Origin: Planctomycetota bacterium
Lineage (GTDB): Bacteria; Planctomycetota; UBA1135; GCA-002686595
Direction: 5' to 3'
NCBI GenBank assembly: GCA_016712565.1
Contig: JADJQU010000001.1
Location: forward strand, 1 to 64,000
DNA: 64,000 nt
The notes beneath the pieces are model-generated. The model was not told where the DNA came from. It did no database searches and saw only the letters and a program-made list of their open reading frames with translations. This document shows positions 43,677-53,828 of the stretch, in pieces. The stretch's first letter is position 1, and each line of letters begins with the position of its first letter. The position numbers and the translations under genes are program-made.

Positions 43677-45302
43677 TCAGCGCGGCGGTGCGGGAGGCTC
43701 TGCCTTCTTCAGTCGTCGCAGGGAGCGGCCGCGCGGGTCGAACTCGTACACGGGCAGATCCGTCTGTCGATTGACGTTGGCTCGGATCCAGCGCAAGTAC
43801 TCGGACACGCTGCCGGCGAACGAGTTCCGGCGTTCGTCATCCAGTCCCGCCAGGGGGTCGATGCCATGGAGTGCCGTGAACTTCGCACGCCCGACCGGCG
43901 CGTCGAGGGCGGCCGCGTTCCAGATCGCCAGCTCCGGGTGCTCGCGATCCAGCAACTGGAAGGCGCGCAGCCTCAGGTACATGTCGTCCTCCCAGAACAC
44001 GAATCCGGGTCCAGGGGGAAGGGACTTCCACATGTCGCGGATCAGCGTGTCGGCCTGGACGAAAGCCTGCTTGCGCTCGAGCCCGACCCGAAACCACCAG
44101 CCACCCGTCGCCCATCCGGTCAGGACGAGCAACGCGCCGGCGAGCCGCGCCGAGGGAGCGGGCAGGCGGGCCAACATCCGCGCCGCCGTGGGCGCGCTTC
44201 CGACCAGGGCGAGCCCCAGGGCGGGCAGGAAGTAGGGGACCGGGTCCGACAGGTTGAGGGAGAAGGCGAAGGCCAGATTCGCCACTGCGGCCGCGAGCAG
44301 CGTCCAGAGCGTCAGGCGCTCGCGCCGCGAGTTCGCCTTGAAGGCGCTGACGACCAGCATCAGCAGGGCGCCGCCGATCCAGGGGTAGATCCAACGCGCC
44401 AGGAACTCGCTTTGGATCTCGGAGGGAGCGAAGCCGCCGAAGGAACCCGAATACTGGCTGGCGCGCAGGTGCCTCAGGATGCCCTCGAACGTGGGCTCGA
44501 ACATGATCCAGTGGGCCGGATCGGGGGTCCGTGCTCGCCAGAAGAGCACCACGTAGGCGACGAGCGGCACGCAGGCGGCGCCGAGGCCCGCGGCCAGCGG
44601 GCCGAGTCGCTTGCCCGGCGCGGTGGAGACCTGCCAACCCAGGGTCAGGAGCGTGGGCAGGAGCACGAGCACCGAAGTGCTGTGGTGGGCCGCGCCCAGG
44701 CCGGCGACCAGTCCGAAGCAGGCCGCGAGCCGGGTCCGATTCACGGGAGCGCCCTCGCGCTCGCGCTCGAGGTCCTCCAGCGTGCACACGAACAGCAGGC
44801 TCGATCCGAAAACCCAGGCGAGGTGCCAGGCGTAGACCTCGGCCTGGGTCGTCTCGACCGTGACCATGGGATGGAGCAGCAGGAGGAGTGCCGCCGTGGC
44901 GGCGACGGCGAATCGTCCGGAGCTCGGCAGCCGGGTCCGCTCTCCGCAGAGACGGTCGGCCAGCAGGAGTCCGAGGAACGCTGCGACCGCGCCGCCCAGG
45001 GCGCTCCAGGCATTGGCGGCGAAGGCCCAACTCGCGCCCAGGGCGTGCAGGGCCAGCACGAAGGGGTGTCCGAGCAGGGTGTAGAGCGGAAATCCGGGCG
45101 GGTGGGCCAGCGCGCCGCGTGCCAGCACGAGCGTGAATTCGTCGGAGTCCTTGTCCGCGGGGACCGAGGCCGCGAGCGCCAGGTTCACGCCCAGGATCGC
45201 CGCCGCGAAGAGCAGGGCCCAGGCGATCGGCACGCGCGTCGTCGACATGGCGGCCTGCGGCCGGCGCAGGTCGCCCGTGGACTGGTTCCCCGCGTTGGTC
45301 AT
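43677..45302 (-). CDS. DUF2723 multi-pass membrane protein (glycosyltransferase-like)
   Basis: The 541-residue protein has about 10-12 hydrophobic segments. After the first span comes the DUF2723 signature DSDEFTLVLARGALAHPPGFPLYTLLGH, a loop with acidic and His-Pro residues like that of GT-C glycosyltransferases, and TTQAEVYAWHLAW in a later loop. The C-terminal soluble part is outside the membrane. DUF2723 proteins are thought to transfer sugars to proteins or lipids, but substrates are unknown. An internal ATG at codon 19 would remove an unusual polar N-terminus. It follows the acyltransferase-like gene by 28 nt and may share its transcript. Confidence 0.82.
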   Translation of the reverse strand: MTNAGNQSTGDLRRPQAAMSTTRVPIAWALLFAAAILGVNLALAASVPADKDSDEFTLVLARGALAHPPGFPLYTLLGHPFVLALHALGASWAFAANAWSALGGAVAAFLGLLLADRLCGERTRLPSSGRFAVAATAALLLLLHPMVTVETTQAEVYAWHLAWVFGSSLLFVCTLEDLEREREGAPVNRTRLAACFGLVAGLGAAHHSTSVLVLLPTLLTLGWQVSTAPGKRLGPLAAGLGAACVPLVAYVVLFWRARTPDPAHWIMFEPTFEGILRHLRASQYSGSFGGFAPSEIQSEFLARWIYPWIGGALLMLVVSAFKANSRRERLTLWTLLAAAVANLAFAFSLNLSDPVPYFLPALGLALVGSAPTAARMLARLPAPSARLAGALLVLTGWATGGWWFRVGLERKQAFVQADTLIRDMWKSLPPGPGFVFWEDDMYLRLRAFQLLDREHPELAIWNAAALDAPVGRAKFTALHGIDPLAGLDDERRNSFAGSVSEYLRWIRANVNRQTDLPVYEFDPRGRSLRRLKKAEPPAPPR

Positions 45303-45330
45303 GACTCCCGTGCTCCGAAGTCGAGAGCCT

Positions 45331-46331
45331 TCAGCGCCGCATCGACAGGATCACGGGTCGGTCGGACGCCTGGGCGCGCTCGAAATCCGCCTTGTTCTTG
45401 ATCCCGCGCCAGCCATCGAGGGCCAGGATCTGGCCGCAGACGCCGCCGAGCGTGTTGCCCGGGCCCGGAAGCACCAGCAGGTCGGGCCCATGCTCGTGCA
45501 GTGCCGTGACGACGCTGGCGCGGAAGGAGAAGGGCTCGACGATCTGAGCCCCCAGCGTGTAGTTCACCAGGGCGGCCACGTCGGTGCTCCAGGGCGTGAA
45601 GCGCGCGCCGCGGCCGTCGATCAGCGTCGTCGTCGGGGCGCGGAAGTCGAGGCGCGTGAGCTGCTCGCGGGCGCGACGCGCCACCTCGGCCACCAATGGC
45701 GTGTGGTACGGGCCGTGCTGCAGGAGCCTGAGCGGGTACGAGATCGCGCCGCGCTTCACCGGCGGGAGCGAGCGCAGGAGGTGCGCGATGCCCGCCTCGC
45801 TGCCCGCCAGGGCCGCGGAGCCCCCCAGCTCGATCGACGGGAAGGCCTCGTCGCCCGAACTCTCCAGGGCGGCCCGCACGCTCTCGCGCTGCGAGGGGGC
45901 GGCAGTCCAATCCTCTCCCACCAGCGGGTAGAGGACCTGGCCGCCGATGCTGGCCAGTTCCTGTTGCAGGAGCGACATCTCCTGCACCAGGCGGAAGCCG
46001 TCGTCGAAGGAGAGTGCGCCGCCCGCGGCCAGGGCCGTGTACCAGCCCAGGGAATTGCCGCCGATGCAGACGATCTCGTGGTCGGCTCGCGCGCGCTCGG
46101 CATCGAGCATGGAGATCAGGTAGATCAACGGCGAGACGTTGGCCGGCTTCAGGTGCGTTTCCGAGCTGAAGCGGCCCGCCTCGTCGAGGTGCGTCAGCGC
46201 GAGCAGGCCGTACTCGGCGCGCAGTTCGTCGGCGCGCACCGTCCAGGGGTGGCCGCGCAGCTCGCCGGCCAGGGAACCCAGGGAGCGCTCGGTGTAGGAG
46301 CCCCGGCCCGGGCAGAGGATCGCGGCGCGGC

Positions 46332-46335
<4 letters not shown>
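45331..46335 (-). CDS. Malonyl-CoA:ACP transacylase-like acyltransferase
   Basis: The 334-residue protein resembles FabD-type acyltransferases: LCPGRGSYTERS at the N-terminus, the nucleophile elbow IGGNSLGWYTALAAGG (G-x-S-x-G, Ser near residue 97), SYPLRLLQHGPYHTPLV with the catalytic His near 200-207, and LLVLPGPGNTLGGV near the end. The usual GHSLGE motif is varied to GNSLGW, so the substrate may differ from malonyl-CoA. The GTG start overlaps the stop of the fused E1 gene by 4 nt, a tight coupling that is not standard for fabD. Confidence 0.7.
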
Positions 46336-48569
<2,234 letters not shown>

Positions 48570-48579
48570 GGGGGGCGGA

Positions 48580-48585
48580 AGACTA
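48580..48585 (-). promoter_or_regulatory. -10-like hexamer TAGTCT
   Basis: TAGTCT on the reverse strand ends 10 nt before the GTG at 48569; no Shine-Dalgarno sequence lies between. Confidence 0.3.
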
Positions 48586-48856
48586 TCAGGGGGCCCCGCG
48601 GGCGCGAACGGAGCTTCTCCTTCAGCCCGGCCTCCGCGGCCGAGGATCCCAGGGTCCGGGGCGTCGGAGTCGGCCGGCGGCCCGGGCCGCGGCGTGGCCG
48701 GAGGGGGTGGCAACCCGGGCTCCATCGCCACGTTCGGAGCTCGCCGGAGCTCCCATGGCAGCCCAGGGGGGCCTAGTCACGCACCGACCCAAGGGGGCGC
48801 CTAGGGGGGGCAGAGTCGTCTCCAGCCCCCTGGGCGGCTCCTGGTGGCTCTCGGCC

Positions 48857-48902
48857 GGCGGGGGGCCAGGGGGGCCAGGGGGGGCCGGGGGGGCCAGGGG
48901 GG
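48857..48902 (+). repeat. G-run array, potential G-quadruplex
   Basis: At least five runs of five to seven G separated mainly by CC, CCA or A occur in 46 nt. Such DNA can fold into a G-quadruplex on the plus strand. Run lengths may be inaccurate because homopolymers here are error-prone. Confidence 0.45.
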
Positions 48903-48976
48903 ACGCCCCGGGGCCGGCCCCCCTGCGCCGGAGGGGTGGTAGGGGGGCGGGACCCACACGCCATCCGGCGCTCCAG

Positions 48977-48994
48977 GGCACGTTTCAACGTGCC
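48977..48994. promoter_or_regulatory. Palindrome, 8-bp arms with 2-nt centre
   Basis: GGCACGTT and AACGTGCC flank TC. It could be an operator for a dimeric regulator or a small hairpin. It is about 240 nt upstream of the RRM gene. Confidence 0.3.
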
Positions 48995-49115
48995 GGGGGG
49001 CCGGGGGGCCGGGCGGGGCCAGGTGTCCGGTGCCAGCGGTGACCCAACCTCGGGGTCCATTGCAAGCCCGAAAGCCGAAACCGGACGTGGACTATCAAAA
49101 AAATGTCCCTCTCGT

Positions 49116-49121
49116 TATGCT
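49116..49121 (+). promoter_or_regulatory. Weak -10 candidate TATGCT for the RRM gene
   Basis: TATGCT would give a leader of about 105 nt before the ATG at 49234. No good -35 is visible (TATCAA at 17 nt). Confidence 0.2.
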
Positions 49122-49233
49122 CCCGCCGTCTGATGCGGCTCCGCAGATCGCTCGCTACTCGCCTTTTGGACGTCCTGAAAGGATCGCGCAACGACTGGGC
49201 TCTGCTCACTGACTGAACTGAAGGAAACTAGTA

Positions 49234-49671
49234 ATGGGAACGAGACTGTACGTCGGCAACATGTCGTATTCGACCACCGAAGCGAGCCTGCGCGCCGCGT
49301 TCGAAGGTGGTGGCCGCACGGTGAAGGAAGTCGCGATCATCACGGATCGCGCCACGGGACGCCCGAAGGGATTTGCGTTCGTTCAAATGGGCACGGAAGC
49401 CGATGCCCAGGCCGCGATCGCTGAGCTCGACGGCAAGCAAGTGGACGGCCGCGCCATCCGCGTCAACGAGGCGCAAGAGCGCACGGCGGGCGGCGGTGGT
49501 GGTGGCGGCGGCGGCGGCGGCCGCGGCGGCTACGGCGGTGGTGGCGGTGGTGGTGGTGGCTACGGCGGTGGCGGCGGCGGCGGCTACGGCGGCGGTCGCG
49601 ATCGCGGTGGTGATCGCGGCGGCTACGGCGGCGGCGGCGGCGGCTACGGCGGCGGCCGCGGCGGCTACTGA
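49234..49671 (+). CDS. Glycine-rich RRM RNA-binding protein
   Basis: The 145-residue protein has one RNA-recognition motif (about residues 4-80) with RNP2 LYVGNM near 5-10 and RNP1 KGFAFVQM near 48-55, then a disordered tail of Gly with repeated GGYGGG and a few Arg. This matches the bacterial/cyanobacterial Rbp type, often cold-induced and acting as RNA chaperones. GAAGGA lies about 9 nt before the ATG, a clearer ribosome binding site than most genes here have. A second, related gene lies at 60786. Confidence 0.92.
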   Translation: MGTRLYVGNMSYSTTEASLRAAFEGGGRTVKEVAIITDRATGRPKGFAFVQMGTEADAQAAIAELDGKQVDGRAIRVNEAQERTAGGGGGGGGGGGRGGYGGGGGGGGGYGGGGGGGYGGGRDRGGDRGGYGGGGGGYGGGRGGY

Positions 49672-49704
49672 GCCCGGACCGCGGATTCACCGAATCCGTT
49701 CAAC

Positions 49705-49744
49705 AGCGGGGCTCCCTCCGATCTCAATCGGGGGGGGCCCCGCT
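49705..49744 (+). terminator. Long hairpin after the RRM gene
   Basis: The outer arms AGCGGGGC and GCCCCGCT pair perfectly and the inner arms continue for about nine more pairs (with one G-U) around the loop CTCA. It starts 34 nt after the stop codon and is followed by little T, so it may be a terminator or an mRNA 3'-end stabiliser. Confidence 0.55.
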
Positions 49745-49760
49745 CGCTTGGGAAAAGCCG

Positions 49761-49783
49761 GATACTGCCCCGCATGGCTGCGG
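49761..49783 (+). repeat. Left terminal inverted repeat
   Basis: The 23 bases starting GATACTGCCCCGC match the reverse complement of 50965-50987 exactly. A near-identical copy occurs at 53072-53096. Confidence 0.85.
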
Positions 49784-49784
49784 A

Positions 49785-50885
49785 TCAGCTACCTGGAAAG
49801 ACCCGCAGCTCGAGCAGGGCGGGCACGGACCAGGGCAGCGGCTGGAGCCCGAGGGCCATGGCGGGGGTGGTTCTAGGTTCGTGGTTGGTCTTGCCGCGCA
49901 CGTAGTTGCGGTAGCAGGTCCAGAGGAATAGATGGCCTTCGAGCCGTTGGCGGAGCTTGGAGGCCGCCCAGCTCCTGCGCACCAGGCGCGACACGCCATC
50001 CCGGGTGCGAGCGAGCGTGTGGTTGATGTGCCAGAGCGGGTTTCTGGTGTCGCGCTTGAGGGTCGAGATCGTGCGCAGATGCCTGCAGCGCTCACCAAAG
50101 AGCCTGCGCAGCAGGACCCCGTAGGTCTTCTTCATATCGGTGAGCACGGTGATCGGCTTGTCCTTGGGGCTGCACTCGCGCAGGCGCTCGAAGGCCTCCT
50201 TGACCTTGGCCCTGGACTCGCTGCGCCGCCGCGGCTCGGGCTGGGGGGCGGGCTGGGGCCCGGGCGCCGGGGGCACTTGAGCTTGGACGGCGGACTGGGG
50301 CTCGGCTCCCGCCGTGGGGGCCGCCGCCGCGGAAACCTGCGGTTTCGCCCCGTCCCCGGCCGCTCGCCGGCCTCGCTTCTTGCCCCGCGGGGCCAGAGCT
50401 CCCACCCGGCAGTCGAACACGAAGCCGCTGTGGCGCTCGATCAGCACGGGCACGGTGACCGGCTTCTTGAGCCGGCTGTGCTCGAAGGTCTCCTGCTCGT
50501 CGAAGAGGAAGACCTCGCCGAGCCCGCCGCGGGCAGCCATCAAGGCCATCTGCTTGTCGTGAAAGGCCTTGCAGTGCTCGCGCAGACGCCCGAAGTGACG
50601 CTCCTCGGTCGAGCGGGAACAGGCGTGAATCCGGGCCGATTGGCGGTGCGTGACCTTGGAGACGCGGTCGTGGAAGAACCGAGGCAACAGCTCAGGCCGC
50701 TTGAGGCGGTAGTCCACGCGCAGAGTCTGCTCCGAGAATCCGCGCCGGCAGGCGAGGCACTCGAAGCGCTGGATCGAGCGACGTCCCACGCCGCGCTCGT
50801 AGTGGCCGTCGAGCCGGTACTCGAAGGGCGCTCCAGCACGGGAGGGGCAGTCGGAAAACGGGCAGCAGGCGGGGCGAATCGGCAT
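49785..50885 (-). CDS. DDE-type transposase with N-terminal zinc-finger
   Basis: The 366-residue protein has an N-terminal zinc-binding part with CPFSDC and CLACRRGF (two Cys pairs), like IS1/IS1595-related transposases, followed by a helix-turn-helix-like region (SARIHACSRSTEERHFGRL). The catalytic core has Asp candidates in FLFDEQETFEH and VLTDMKKTYG, and a late Glu in RQRLEGHLFLW, but the family cannot be fixed by eye. A Pro/Ala/Gln-rich insert (about residues 195-245) interrupts the core. The ATG at 50885 was chosen because an upstream start would lie in the terminal repeat. The gene appears intact, so the element could be active. Confidence 0.78.
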   Translation of the reverse strand: MPIRPACCPFSDCPSRAGAPFEYRLDGHYERGVGRRSIQRFECLACRRGFSEQTLRVDYRLKRPELLPRFFHDRVSKVTHRQSARIHACSRSTEERHFGRLREHCKAFHDKQMALMAARGGLGEVFLFDEQETFEHSRLKKPVTVPVLIERHSGFVFDCRVGALAPRGKKRGRRAAGDGAKPQVSAAAAPTAGAEPQSAVQAQVPPAPGPQPAPQPEPRRRSESRAKVKEAFERLRECSPKDKPITVLTDMKKTYGVLLRRLFGERCRHLRTISTLKRDTRNPLWHINHTLARTRDGVSRLVRRSWAASKLRQRLEGHLFLWTCYRNYVRGKTNHEPRTTPAMALGLQPLPWSVPALLELRVFPGS

Positions 50886-50964
50886 CGGCAGGGCACCTCG
50901 GGGCCAGGGGACCCTGGGGCGACCGACCCAAGTGCTTGCCGGTGGCGGCCTGGCGCGGTTTTTT

Positions 50965-50987
50965 CCGCAGCCATGCGGGGCAGTATC
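50965..50987 (-). repeat. Right terminal inverted repeat
   Basis: Exact reverse complement of the left repeat. Just inside it is a run of six T. Confidence 0.85.
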
Positions 50988-51090
50988 GAGCACGGGCGAA
51001 TCCCGATTGCCATGGGGGCCCTCGGACGGCCCTTAGCTGGCCCCTGGCAGCCCTCTCAGCCGGCGTTCACAGCCGGCACTCAGGCGCCCA

Positions 51091-52017
51091 TCAGGCGGCG
51101 GCGCGCTTCTCGCGCATCATCGCGCGAGCCTTCTGGATCCGCTCGTCGGGGGTGCGGCGCAAGTCCCAGGTCACGCCGACCTTCGAGAGGCTCCAGACGA
51201 ACCACTTGGTCGGGTCGAGCTGGAACCAACGCACCCCGTTGCGGTAGTCGCCCTGGAAGCGGTGGTGGAAGTTGTGATACCCCTCGCCCAAGGTGATCAC
51301 CGCCGTGACGAAGTGGTCGCGGGCGCTGTTTTCGTCGGTGTAGGGCTGGGAACCGATGTAGTGGGCCACGGAGTTGACCGCGAACGTCGCGTGGTACTGG
51401 ACCACTAGGCGCAGGAACCCGGCCACCAGCAGGCCGCCGATGGGATCGCCCCACAGGAAACCGAGGGCCGTGGGCACGACAGCCCCGAAGATCACGGCCA
51501 GCGGCAAATACCAGCGGTGCTGCCACTGCACGAGCTTGTCCGCCATGAGGTCGGGCACGTGCGCGTAATCAGGCCCTTTGGCCTTGGCAAGCACCCAGCC
51601 CATGTGGGCCCACCAGAAGCCGCGGCGGATGTTGTACGGGTCCTCCTCCTGGTCGACCTTGCGGTGGTGCATCCGGTGGTCGGCGGACCACTTGAGCGCG
51701 GAGTTCTGGACCGAGGCGGCACCGAAGATCAGGTAGAAGAGCTTGAGCGGCCAGCTGGCCTTGTAGGTCGGGTGGCTGAACAACCGGTGGTAGCCGCCGG
51801 TGATCCCCAGGCCGCAGAAGGCGAAATAGGTGACGGCCAGGGCCAGCGTCCACCAGGAGAACTGACCCCAGATCATCCAGGCGATGCCCGCGAGACCCAG
51901 GAGATGCGCCCCCGTGAGGAAGCTCAGGTTGATCCAGTCGATCGGGCGGGGCGGCGCGGCGGGCAGTGCGGTGCTGTTCAAGTCGTTGCCTGGGGCTGAA
52001 GGTCCCTGGAGATCCAT
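51091..52017 (-). CDS. Acyl-CoA (stearoyl-type delta-9) fatty acid desaturase
   Basis: The 308-residue integral membrane diiron enzyme inserts a cis double bond into fatty acyl-CoA. All three His boxes are present: HRLFSH, HRMHH and HNFHH, with typical spacing, plus hydrophobic pairs before and after. WSADHRMHHRKVDQEEDPYN is a strong delta-9 signature. Electrons would come from a ferredoxin or reductase; the fpr gene is far away. The ATG at 52017 gives a normal length; the upstream extension is GC-rich and unconserved. It is downstream of the IS element and reads away from it. Confidence 0.92.
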   Translation of the reverse strand: MDLQGPSAPGNDLNSTALPAAPPRPIDWINLSFLTGAHLLGLAGIAWMIWGQFSWWTLALAVTYFAFCGLGITGGYHRLFSHPTYKASWPLKLFYLIFGAASVQNSALKWSADHRMHHRKVDQEEDPYNIRRGFWWAHMGWVLAKAKGPDYAHVPDLMADKLVQWQHRWYLPLAVIFGAVVPTALGFLWGDPIGGLLVAGFLRLVVQYHATFAVNSVAHYIGSQPYTDENSARDHFVTAVITLGEGYHNFHHRFQGDYRNGVRWFQLDPTKWFVWSLSKVGVTWDLRRTPDERIQKARAMMREKRAAA

Positions 52018-52250
52018 CGGTGGCTCGATCGCTGGCGCTGCCCGGCCCGACGCCGGCCATCGGCGACTTGAGGGGCGCATTCCAGGGTCTCGAGGCCGAA
52101 GGATCCTAGCGGAAGGCCTCCCCGGAAAAGAGGGGGATTCTCCGATCGGGAGCCAAATCACACCCCCTGCCCCTCAGGCCGGGGGCCCTTCCTGAACCCG
52201 TCCGTGAGGGTTCTCCTGCCGTTGCGGCCCGCAGGCCGCGATCCAGGGCC

Positions 52251-52847
52251 CTAGCGCGAGGCCGCCAGGGCCGCCTCGATGTCCGCCCTCAGCTTGGCGT
52301 CGTCGGGCTTGACCTGGCTCGTGTAGAAGGAGATCGCACGGCCGTCCCGGCCCACCAGGTACTTGCCGAAGTTCCAATTGGGCAGCTTGCCGGTGGCTCC
52401 GCCCAGGAAGGCATAGACCGGCGACTGCTCCGGGCCGGCCTGGGTCGTCACCTTGGCGAAGAGGGGGAAGTCGACCGCGAACTTCTCCGTGCAGAACTTG
52501 CGGATCTCGGCGGGGGAGCCGGGCTCCTGCCCACCGAACTCGTTGCTGGGGAAGCCAAGCACGCGGAACCCCTTGGGGGCCAGTTCCTTGTTCAGGGCCT
52601 CGAGGCCCTCGTACTGGGGCGTGAATCCGCACTCGCTCGCCACATTGACGACCAGGAGCACCTCCCCCTTGTACTGCGACATCTCCACGGGCCCGGCATC
52701 CAGACTCTCGACCTTGAGGGCATGGATGGTCCCGGCCGCGGCCTCCTCGGACTTGGGTACGTCCTTCGAGAGCAGCCACGAGCAGGCCGGCAGCAGGGGG
52801 GAGATGGCGAGAGCTAGGACCAGGGTCCAGCGCGAGGGGGTTCTCAT
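52251..52847 (-). CDS. Glutathione-peroxidase-family lipoprotein (Cys type)
   Basis: The 198-residue protein has a lipoprotein signal with lipobox SPLLPACS (Cys22), so it is likely anchored at a membrane, which is uncommon for this family. The active-site region NVASECGFTPQYEGLE carries Cys73 (codon TGC, not TGA). The Gln in GFPSNEFGGQEPG and the Trp-Asn in LPNWNFGKYLVGRDG complete the tetrad. It would reduce hydroperoxides with thioredoxin-like donors in the periplasm. No adjacent partner gene is evident. Upstream sequence is G-rich. Confidence 0.88.
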   Translation of the reverse strand: MRTPSRWTLVLALAISPLLPACSWLLSKDVPKSEEAAAGTIHALKVESLDAGPVEMSQYKGEVLLVVNVASECGFTPQYEGLEALNKELAPKGFRVLGFPSNEFGGQEPGSPAEIRKFCTEKFAVDFPLFAKVTTQAGPEQSPVYAFLGGATGKLPNWNFGKYLVGRDGRAISFYTSQVKPDDAKLRADIEAALAASR

Positions 52848-52925
52848 GGGGGTGGCGATGGGGGTGGGAGCTAGGGGGGGCGATGAACTTGGGTCGGCGC
52901 TCGACGACAGACAAGGGGCCGCGCT

Positions 52926-53096
52926 CAAACTGCCCCGCTTCGCTGCGGATCGCGACCCAACCTAGCGCAAATTCACGGGTTGCGTCGAATCCCAGGGCGG
53001 CGGCCGTGGCCGGCGGAAAGGGCCCTGGGCGACCCCGCCAGGTCCATTCCTGGGGGGGGGGGCCCCACGAAATCCGCAGCCATGCGGGGCAGTATC
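52926..53096. repeat. Orphan inverted-repeat pair related to the IS ends (MITE/REP-like)
   Basis: A variant copy of the IS terminal repeat (52926-52951, 22 of 26 bases) faces an exact copy in reverse orientation (53072-53096, 25 bases), spanning 171 bp with no gene. The changed bases fall in the loop of the small hairpin (GCCA versus AGCGAA), leaving a stem. It could be a non-autonomous miniature element mobilised by the transposase, or a REP-like pair. Confidence 0.6.
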
Positions 53097-53106
53097 CTTG
53101 CGGCCT

Positions 53107-53730
53107 GTGCTGCAGGCTGAACCCCACCCCCTTCTCGTGTTCCGCGCCCTCTGGTGCGACTTCCCCGCCCCGTTGTCGGAACTCCCCAGCCCGGATTGGC
53201 TCACGGCCGCCCTTTCGCCCACTGGCCCCGCGCCCGTGAGCTCCAGCGACGAGCTCAGGGCCGCGGTGCGGGACATGCTGCGGCAGGGGGGGTACAAGCC
53301 CACCGGTCGGGGGAAGCCGGCCAGCGAGTACCTGCGCAAGGCCGCGGCCGAGGGGGGGATTCCGAGCATCAATGCCGCGGTGGACACGTGCAACGCGGTG
53401 TCCCTTCACTCCGGGTTTCCCATCAGCGTCGTCGATCTGGATCGTGCCCACGGTCCCCATCGCATCGCCGTTTCGCGCGGGGCGACGCCCTACGTGTTCA
53501 ACGCCTCGGGCCAGACCATCGACGTCGAGGGGCTTCTGTGTCTGTTCGATGCGGTGGGGCCCTGCGCCAACGCCGTGAAGGACTCCCAACGTACGAAGAC
53601 CCACGGGGAGACCCGGCGCACCCTGTCCGTGGTGTGGGGCGCGCGGGGCCACGAAGCGGGTTTGGAGCGGGCCCTGGAGTGGTACGCGGCCCTCGCCGGC
53701 CGTCTCGGAGCGGGGACAAGGCAGGGGTGA
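53107..53730 (+). CDS. B3/B4-domain protein (PheT-like tRNA-synthetase-associated fold)
   Basis: The 207-residue protein resembles stand-alone B3/4 domains of phenylalanyl-tRNA synthetase beta. It has VRDMLRQGGYKPTGRGKPASEYL, then GIPSINAAVDTCNAVSLHSGFPISVVDLD, a classic B3/4 stretch. Stand-alone members may edit or bind aminoacyl-tRNA, but function is unproven. The GTG at 53107 begins 11 nt after the orphan repeat ends; a TTG at 53098 is also in frame. The short distance raises the possibility that the repeat supplied the promoter. Confidence 0.75.
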   Translation: MLQAEPHPLLVFRALWCDFPAPLSELPSPDWLTAALSPTGPAPVSSSDELRAAVRDMLRQGGYKPTGRGKPASEYLRKAAAEGGIPSINAAVDTCNAVSLHSGFPISVVDLDRAHGPHRIAVSRGATPYVFNASGQTIDVEGLLCLFDAVGPCANAVKDSQRTKTHGETRRTLSVVWGARGHEAGLERALEWYAALAGRLGAGTRQG

Positions 53731-53828
53731 CCCGCCTGGGGCCCCCAACCGGGGCGGGCGGTGGTAGCCTCGGTTCCGTGGTTCCGCGGCAAGCCCCGGG
53801 AAGACCCCGGGCACCCAGGAGGTCGACC

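Larger units (their letters stand above)
48586..49233. other. Long intergenic region with G-runs and a palindrome
   Basis: About 650 nt separate the E1 gene from the RRM gene and contain no convincing gene; open frames here are low-complexity Pro/Gly-rich shadows. G-runs crowd 48780-49020, with the densest part at 48857-48902. A palindrome lies at 48977-48994. The last 150 nt lose the G bias and probably form the promoter and leader of the RRM gene. Confidence 0.5.
49761..50987 (-). mobile_element. Insertion sequence with 23-bp perfect terminal inverted repeats
   Basis: The element is 1227 bp, bounded by identical inverted repeats at 49761-49783 and 50965-50987. It carries a single transposase gene on the reverse strand whose stop codon lies just inside the left repeat. 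Flanking bases show no obvious target duplication. The repeat itself contains a small hairpin (CCGCA-GCCA-TGCGG). Confidence 0.8.

Noticed and set aside
49745..51000. Target-site duplication of the insertion sequence
   Set aside because: The bases flanking the two terminal repeats show no clear direct repeat.
52251..52847. Selenocysteine in the glutathione peroxidase-like gene
   Set aside because: The catalytic codon is TGC (Cys73); there is no in-frame TGA.
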